Below are positions 60,084 to 64,000 of a stretch of 64,000 nucleotides of DNA, piece after piece. Within the stretch, counting starts at the first letter, position 1, and every line of letters begins with the position of its first letter. The stretch is from Robiginitalea sp. (GTDB lineage: Bacteria; Bacteroidota; Bacteroidia; Flavobacteriales; Flavobacteriaceae), in contig JAHEJJ010000001.1 in assembly GCA_024638915.1 (NCBI GenBank), positions 1 through 64,000 on the forward strand, given 5' to 3'. Under the pieces are notes generated by a model. That model did no database searches and was not told the origin of the DNA. It saw only the letters and a list, made by a program, of their open reading frames with translations. Both the position numbers and the translations under genes were made by a program.

Positions 60084-61418
60084 ATGGAAATTATATTTTT
60101 GATTCTGGCAGTTGTGTTGATCATTGTCCTGACCACACATCTTAAAATACATCCCTTTCTGGCATTGTTGATCGTTTCTATCCTATATGGTCTTGCTGTG
60201 GGGATGCCCTTTCAGGAGATCATTCATTCTATCAATAACGGTTTTGGAGATACACTGGGCAAGATAGGATTGATCATTTTCCTTGGGGTGATTATCGGTG
60301 CATTTCTCGAAAATACCGGAGGCGCCTATAGCATTGCGGAAAAGGTCCTCAAATTGATTGGGAGCAAACGGGTTCCTTCGGCTATGGGGATCATCGGTTA
60401 TATCGTTTCTATTCCTGTTTTTGCAGATAGTGGATTTTTACTCTTGCACCCGCTTAATAAAAGCCTATCGAAAAAGGCAAAGATCTCTTTGGCCGGATCG
60501 GCAGTGGCTCTTGGCCTTGGCTTGCTGGCTTCTCATACGCTTGTGCCGCCCACTCCCGGGCCGATTGCTGCAGCCGGAATTCTCGACGCAGACCTGGGCC
60601 TGGTGATCGCCCTTGGGATACCCATAAGTTTGGTGGCACTTATGGCAGGGATTATTTATGCCCGGAAATACGCCGCCCGGACCTATATCAGCGCCGATCT
60701 CAGTGGGACATTAAAAGAACAGCAGATAAGGAATTCCGAAGACAGGCCAGGTACACTGAGTTCTTCCATACCTATCCTGGCCCCTATTTTGCTTATCGTG
60801 CTTAAATCTGTTCTGAACCCTTCACGTATGGGATGGGAGCATCCTGTGCTGGAAATCATTCAATTTCTGGGGGAACCGGTAATTGCTTTACTGATAGGTG
60901 TTTTTCTTTGTCTGCTACTTCCGAATAGACTCGATAAAGAGATGTTGTCTGCCACCGGTTGGGTGGGTAAGGCCGTCAAGGATGCTGCTTCAATTGTACT
61001 GATCACGGGATCTGGCGGAATTTTTGGGGCGATTCTCCAAAATTCTGGTATTGCCGAAGTCCTGGGCACAACGCTTACCGATTATAATTTGGGCATATTC
61101 CTTCCCTTTTTACTGGCCGCTGCCTTAAAAACGGCACAGGGATCCTCTACAGTTGCGCTGATAACAGCCGCTTCGATCATTCTTCCCATGATGCCATCTT
61201 TGGGCTTTGAAACCGACCTGGATAAGGCGCTGGTGGTGGTTGCTCTGGGTGCCGGATCTTCGGTAGTATCACACGCCAATGACAGCTTCTTCTGGGTCGT
61301 GACTCAGATGAGCGGGATGGATGTAAAGACAGGCTATCGCCTCTTTAGCATGGGAACACTGGTACTGGGATTCACGGCAGCCATATCTGTATTTTTGGTC
61401 AGCTTGATTTGGTCTTAG
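60084..61418 (+). CDS. GntP-family gluconate/organic acid permease
   Basis: 444 residues with about 12 membrane helices. LTTHLKIHPFLALLIVSILY and GKIGLIIFLGVIIGAFLENT are the N-terminal GntP features, with FADSGFLLLHPLNKSLSKKA and SHTLVPPTPGPIAAAGIL the pore-side signatures, and SSVVSHANDSFFWVVTQMSG near the C-terminus. Imports gluconate or related hydroxy acids by H+ symport. Gap of about 145 bases after the FAD oxidoreductase gene; linkage is possible but not proven. Convergent with arfB. Confidence 0.9.
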   Translation: MEIIFLILAVVLIIVLTTHLKIHPFLALLIVSILYGLAVGMPFQEIIHSINNGFGDTLGKIGLIIFLGVIIGAFLENTGGAYSIAEKVLKLIGSKRVPSAMGIIGYIVSIPVFADSGFLLLHPLNKSLSKKAKISLAGSAVALGLGLLASHTLVPPTPGPIAAAGILDADLGLVIALGIPISLVALMAGIIYARKYAARTYISADLSGTLKEQQIRNSEDRPGTLSSSIPILAPILLIVLKSVLNPSRMGWEHPVLEIIQFLGEPVIALLIGVFLCLLLPNRLDKEMLSATGWVGKAVKDAASIVLITGSGGIFGAILQNSGIAEVLGTTLTDYNLGIFLPFLLAAALKTAQGSSTVALITAASIILPMMPSLGFETDLDKALVVVALGAGSSVVSHANDSFFWVVTQMSGMDVKTGYRLFSMGTLVLGFTAAISVFLVSLIWS

Positions 61419-61421
61419 ACC

Positions 61422-61826
61422 TTAATCCAGACCAGGTTTTTTTCTGCGGATCTTCTTCTCTGCCTGACGATGCTTCCATTTTAACCTGTTTTCCTTCGAC
61501 TTTTTAGGCGGCCTGGATTTTTTGCGTACAAGGGGTATTTCGAGTTTTCGTTGCAGTAGCTCAAGGAGTCTGTTTTGAGCAATCTCCCTGTTTTTAGTTT
61601 GGCTGCGCGTATCTGCAGCCTGCACGATCAAGGTTTTGTCTTTGGTGAGTCGGGATCCGAGTCTTTGAATTAATCGTTCCTTTTCTTCTTCAGAAATTGC
61701 CCTGCTCGCCAAGACATCATATATCAGGATCACCTTGGTTGAAACTTTATTGACATGCTGCCCGCCTGCCCCGCTGCTGCGTACCGCTTTAAATAAAACT
61801 TCATTGAGGATTTGTTCGGTATTCAA
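61422..61826 (-). CDS. arfB: Peptidyl-tRNA hydrolase ArfB (ribosome rescue)
   Basis: 134 residues. The GGQ catalytic motif is in AVRSSGAGGQHVNKVSTKV at residues 14-32, directly after a short N-terminal strand as in ArfB/YaeJ. The C-terminal tail is strongly basic (KKSRPPKKSKENRLKWKHRQ), as needed to enter the empty mRNA channel. The start is a TTG at 61824-61826; no ATG lies in frame and the length fits the family. It releases stalled peptides on ribosomes without a stop codon. Its start lies 11 bases past the ABC gene stop. Confidence 0.92.
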   Translation of the reverse strand: MNTEQILNEVLFKAVRSSGAGGQHVNKVSTKVILIYDVLASRAISEEEKERLIQRLGSRLTKDKTLIVQAADTRSQTKNREIAQNRLLELLQRKLEIPLVRKKSRPPKKSKENRLKWKHRQAEKKIRRKKPGLD

Positions 61827-61837
61827 GGCGAGTTGAT

Positions 61838-62812
61838 TTAATGGGTCATACGTTGATTGATCGTTTCAATGGCAATATTTAAAAAAACACTTTTGCCCAG
61901 TTCGAAGGGCCGGGTCGATTGGAAATATATCACATTGTTGCCCGCCAGCGACTTGATTAAATAATGACTACCCATATAGTACGAGGTCTGTACTACGGCA
62001 GGCAGACCTGAGGTTTCAGAAATCCGGAATTCGTGGGCATAGACAATGATCCTTCGTGTAGTGTCTGCATAGGATTTCAGCACATTGATGGGAATGAGAT
62101 TAGCTTCACCAAAGAGCGAGGCAATATACAGTTCCTTTGGGTTTTTATAGAGTGAAAGGATAGGTTCATCGGCGATAAGCTGCCTGTTTTTTAAAACGAT
62201 AACCCTGTCGGCAAACGGCAAAACATCGTGGTGGTCGTGAGTAGCGGTTAACCAGGTGATCCCCTCGTTCTTAAGATAGTCGAATAGATTTCTGCGTAAA
62301 CTGTTCTTCCTAAAATTATCGATATGACTAAATGGCTCGTCCAGCAAGAGCAATTCGGGTTTTTGCGCAAGGACCCTGCACAGGGCTACACGTTGTTGCT
62401 GTCCTCCACTGAGGTGTTTGACCTTAACATCGGCAAATGCATTCATTTCGGTCATATCTAACAATTCTTTCGTCCTTTTTTTCTGTTCGGCAGGATAAAA
62501 AACCGATAGATATTGGGCCATATTCTCCTTTACGGTGGTGAAGGGCATCAGATCAAAGTCTTGTGACAGATACTTCATAAATGGTTCTCCGGGAACCAGA
62601 TTGTAGAGAGGACCTTTGGCTTCATTCCCCTTCCAGAAGATCTTTCCGGATTTGAGCGGTAGAAGGCCATAGATGATTTTCAGCAGGGTACTCTTTCCGC
62701 ATCCGCTTTCACCCATAATGGCCACATGTTCTCCGGGGCGGATCTCAAAATCGATAGAATCCAGAACATTAGCTTCATCGTATGAAAATGAAATATTCTT
62801 GACTTGTAACAT
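61838..62812 (-). CDS. ABC transporter ATP-binding protein with TOBE-like C-terminus
   Basis: 324 residues. Walker A GESGCGKSTLLKIIYG, signature HLSGGQQQRVALCRVL, Walker B ELLLLDEPFSHID and the H-loop TATHDHHD are all intact. After residue about 230 comes a strand-rich extension (EANLIPINVLKSY onward) like the regulatory TOBE domain of PotA/FbpC-type importers. No permease or binding-protein gene lies next to it, so its partner must be elsewhere. It is co-directional with arfB, 11 bases apart. Confidence 0.88.
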   Translation of the reverse strand: MLQVKNISFSYDEANVLDSIDFEIRPGEHVAIMGESGCGKSTLLKIIYGLLPLKSGKIFWKGNEAKGPLYNLVPGEPFMKYLSQDFDLMPFTTVKENMAQYLSVFYPAEQKKRTKELLDMTEMNAFADVKVKHLSGGQQQRVALCRVLAQKPELLLLDEPFSHIDNFRKNSLRRNLFDYLKNEGITWLTATHDHHDVLPFADRVIVLKNRQLIADEPILSLYKNPKELYIASLFGEANLIPINVLKSYADTTRRIIVYAHEFRISETSGLPAVVQTSYYMGSHYLIKSLAGNNVIYFQSTRPFELGKSVFLNIAIETINQRMTH

Positions 62813-62917
62813 GGATTGCCTTCTTAGAAAGCGCTTTTAGCATTATCAAACGGAAAGATATACAAATTATTGGAGCACGATCTTTGGTGAATACCGATTG
62901 AAAAAATGACAAAGGCT

Positions 62918-63907
62918 CTAGATCAGTCGTTCTGCCAATAGGTATTCGGCGATCTGCACGGCGTTGGTGGCAGCTCCTTTGCGAAGATTATCAGCAACAA
63001 TCCATAAATTCAGGCTATTGGGTTGGGTCTCATCGCGTCGTATACGGCCTACGAATACCTCGTCTTTTTCATGCGCAAAGACCGGCATCGGGTACGTGTT
63101 GGTATCCGGATTATCCTGAACAACAACGCCAGGGGAATTGTGCAATAACTTTCGCAACTCATTAAGGTCAAAATCGTTTTCAAACTCAATATTAACCGAT
63201 TCTGAATGCCCTCCAGAAGTTGGAATTCTAACCGCAGTTGCCGTTATTGAAAATGTTCTGTCATCCAGGATCTTCTGGGGTTCCCGGGCAAGCTTCATTT
63301 CTTCTTTGGTGTATCCGTTCTCCATAAATACATCGCAATGAGGCAGTGCATTTCTGTTGATCGGATAAGGATATGCCATCTCACCTTCTATGCCGGCCAT
63401 TTCATTTTCCAGCTGTTTCACCGCTTTGACCCCAGTACCCGAAACAGATTGATAGGTAGAAATAACCACCCTTTTCATCTTGTATTTATGGTGGAGTGGC
63501 GCCAGGACCATAACTAGCTGGATGGTCGAACAGTTCGGATTGGCAATGATCTTGTCTGCTTTAGTCAGTACCCGGGCATTGATCTCAGGTACCACCAACT
63601 TTTTCGACGGGTCCATTCGCCATGCTGAACTGTTGTCGATTACAGTGGTGCCCACCGCTGCAAATTCAGGAGCCCATTTGAGAGAAGTATCACCGCCGGC
63701 AGAAAATATAGCCAGATCCGGACGCTGCTTAACCGCCTGCTCCATACCTATAACCATATGTTCCCTACCGCCAACTTGTATATTTCGGCCTATTGACCGC
63801 TCTGATGCCACCAATAGTAGTTCGTCTATTGGGAAGTTTCGCTCCAAAAGAATACGTAACATCACCTCACCAACCATGCCGGTGGCTCCAACCACAGCTA
63901 CTTTCAT
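62918..63907 (-). CDS. asd: Aspartate-semialdehyde dehydrogenase
   Basis: 329 residues from ATG 63907. KVAVVGATGMVGEVMLRIL binds NADP; SAGGDTSLKWAPEFAA and DNSSAWRM follow. The catalytic Cys is in IANPNCSTIQLVM, and the late RIPTSGGHSESVNIEF carries the substrate-binding Arg and the catalytic His. It makes aspartate semialdehyde for lysine, threonine, methionine and diaminopimelate synthesis. It stands alone; a consensus promoter lies just upstream. Confidence 0.95.
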   Translation of the reverse strand: MKVAVVGATGMVGEVMLRILLERNFPIDELLLVASERSIGRNIQVGGREHMVIGMEQAVKQRPDLAIFSAGGDTSLKWAPEFAAVGTTVIDNSSAWRMDPSKKLVVPEINARVLTKADKIIANPNCSTIQLVMVLAPLHHKYKMKRVVISTYQSVSGTGVKAVKQLENEMAGIEGEMAYPYPINRNALPHCDVFMENGYTKEEMKLAREPQKILDDRTFSITATAVRIPTSGGHSESVNIEFENDFDLNELRKLLHNSPGVVVQDNPDTNTYPMPVFAHEKDEVFVGRIRRDETQPNSLNLWIVADNLRKGAATNAVQIAEYLLAERLI

Positions 63908-63925
63908 AATCCAGAATTGATTTAG

Positions 63926-63956
63926 CAAAGGTACCCCCTAACCCACTACGGGACAA
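63926..63956 (-). promoter_or_regulatory. Consensus promoter of asd
   Basis: On the minus strand TACCTTTG (plus CAAAGGTA at 63926-63933) matches TAnnTTTG, and a TTG (plus CAA at 63954-63956) lies 20 bases upstream, which fits the Bacteroidota spacing. It gives a very short leader of about 13 bases. The remaining 44 bases of the window are AT-rich with no gene. Confidence 0.7.
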
Positions 63957-64000
63957 GCATTTTCTAGAATTAAAAATTAATATAACAAATTGTTATATAT

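Noticed and set aside
1-64000. CRISPR arrays, tRNA/rRNA genes, prophage, integrative or transposon genes
   Set aside because: No regular spaced repeats, no cloverleaf or rRNA core sequence, and no integrase, transposase or phage structural motif was found on either strand.

Overview
The window reads as a chromosomal segment of a Bacteroidota bacterium, most likely a marine or aquatic Flavobacteriaceae member. The evidence is family content and expression signals. There are several promoters of the Bacteroidota type (TTG, about 19 bases, TAnnTTTG), few recognisable Shine-Dalgarno sites and many SPII lipoproteins. There is also a one-protein histidine kinase/response regulator/AraC hybrid, a membrane-bound LytTR regulator, and a flavobacterial bL32 without zinc cysteines. 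I see no rRNA, tRNA, CRISPR array, integrase or intact insertion sequence. Coding is dense, with operons overlapping by 1-20 bases.

Layout. 1-2.7 kb: the tail of a TPR protein, a decayed paralogue of a secreted beta-rich lipoprotein, the intact lipoprotein, and near-identical terminators beside both copies. 2.7-4.6 kb: a large NHL/SMP-30 beta-propeller lipoprotein that shares a 30-base upstream motif with the first lipoprotein. 4.9-8.9 kb: a tightly overlapping operon of GMC oxidoreductase, Gfo/Idh/MocA oxidoreductase, gluconate-2-dehydrogenase-subunit-3-like protein and NagB-like sugar-phosphate isomerase/deaminase, which suggests 3-keto-sugar chemistry. 9-16 kb: an esterase lipoprotein, a hybrid sensor, a sterol-desaturase-like di-iron enzyme, an exported Gfo/Idh/MocA protein and an Asp-rich lipoprotein. 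16-25 kb: two AsmA/TamB-like envelope proteins flanking a large MscS channel. 25-32.7 kb: DinB-like, glycine-zipper and cyclase-family proteins, then three tandem secreted paralogues of unknown function behind a consensus promoter, then a cupin protein and a LytTR regulator separated by 20-bp direct repeats. 33-36.7 kb: two more MscS-type channels, one in an operon with an ECF sigma factor, plus very small membrane proteins. 36.9-42 kb: a TolC/HlyD/ABC/TetR export operon whose ABC ATPase lacks several consensus catalytic residues. 42-46 kb: two small secreted paralogues, a LysR regulator and, divergent from it, two small paralogous cytosolic proteins leading into an SbtA-type bicarbonate transporter. 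46-53 kb: mostly membrane proteins (DoxX, DUF418, TauE/SafE, SSS symporter, NagX-like acyltransferase). 53-59 kb: core metabolism (riboflavin synthase, pdxA, yceD-rpmF-fabH-accB-accC). 59-64 kb: an FAD oxidoreductase, a GntP permease, ArfB, an ABC ATPase and aspartate-semialdehyde dehydrogenase.

The best candidates for undescribed biology are three. The first is the three-gene secreted paralogue cluster (27384-30767). The second is the pair of small paralogues between the LysR gene and sbtA (44167-44994). The third is the ECF sigma/small protein/MscS operon with its structured leader (34419-36282). All functional statements come from reading motifs by eye; no database search was run.
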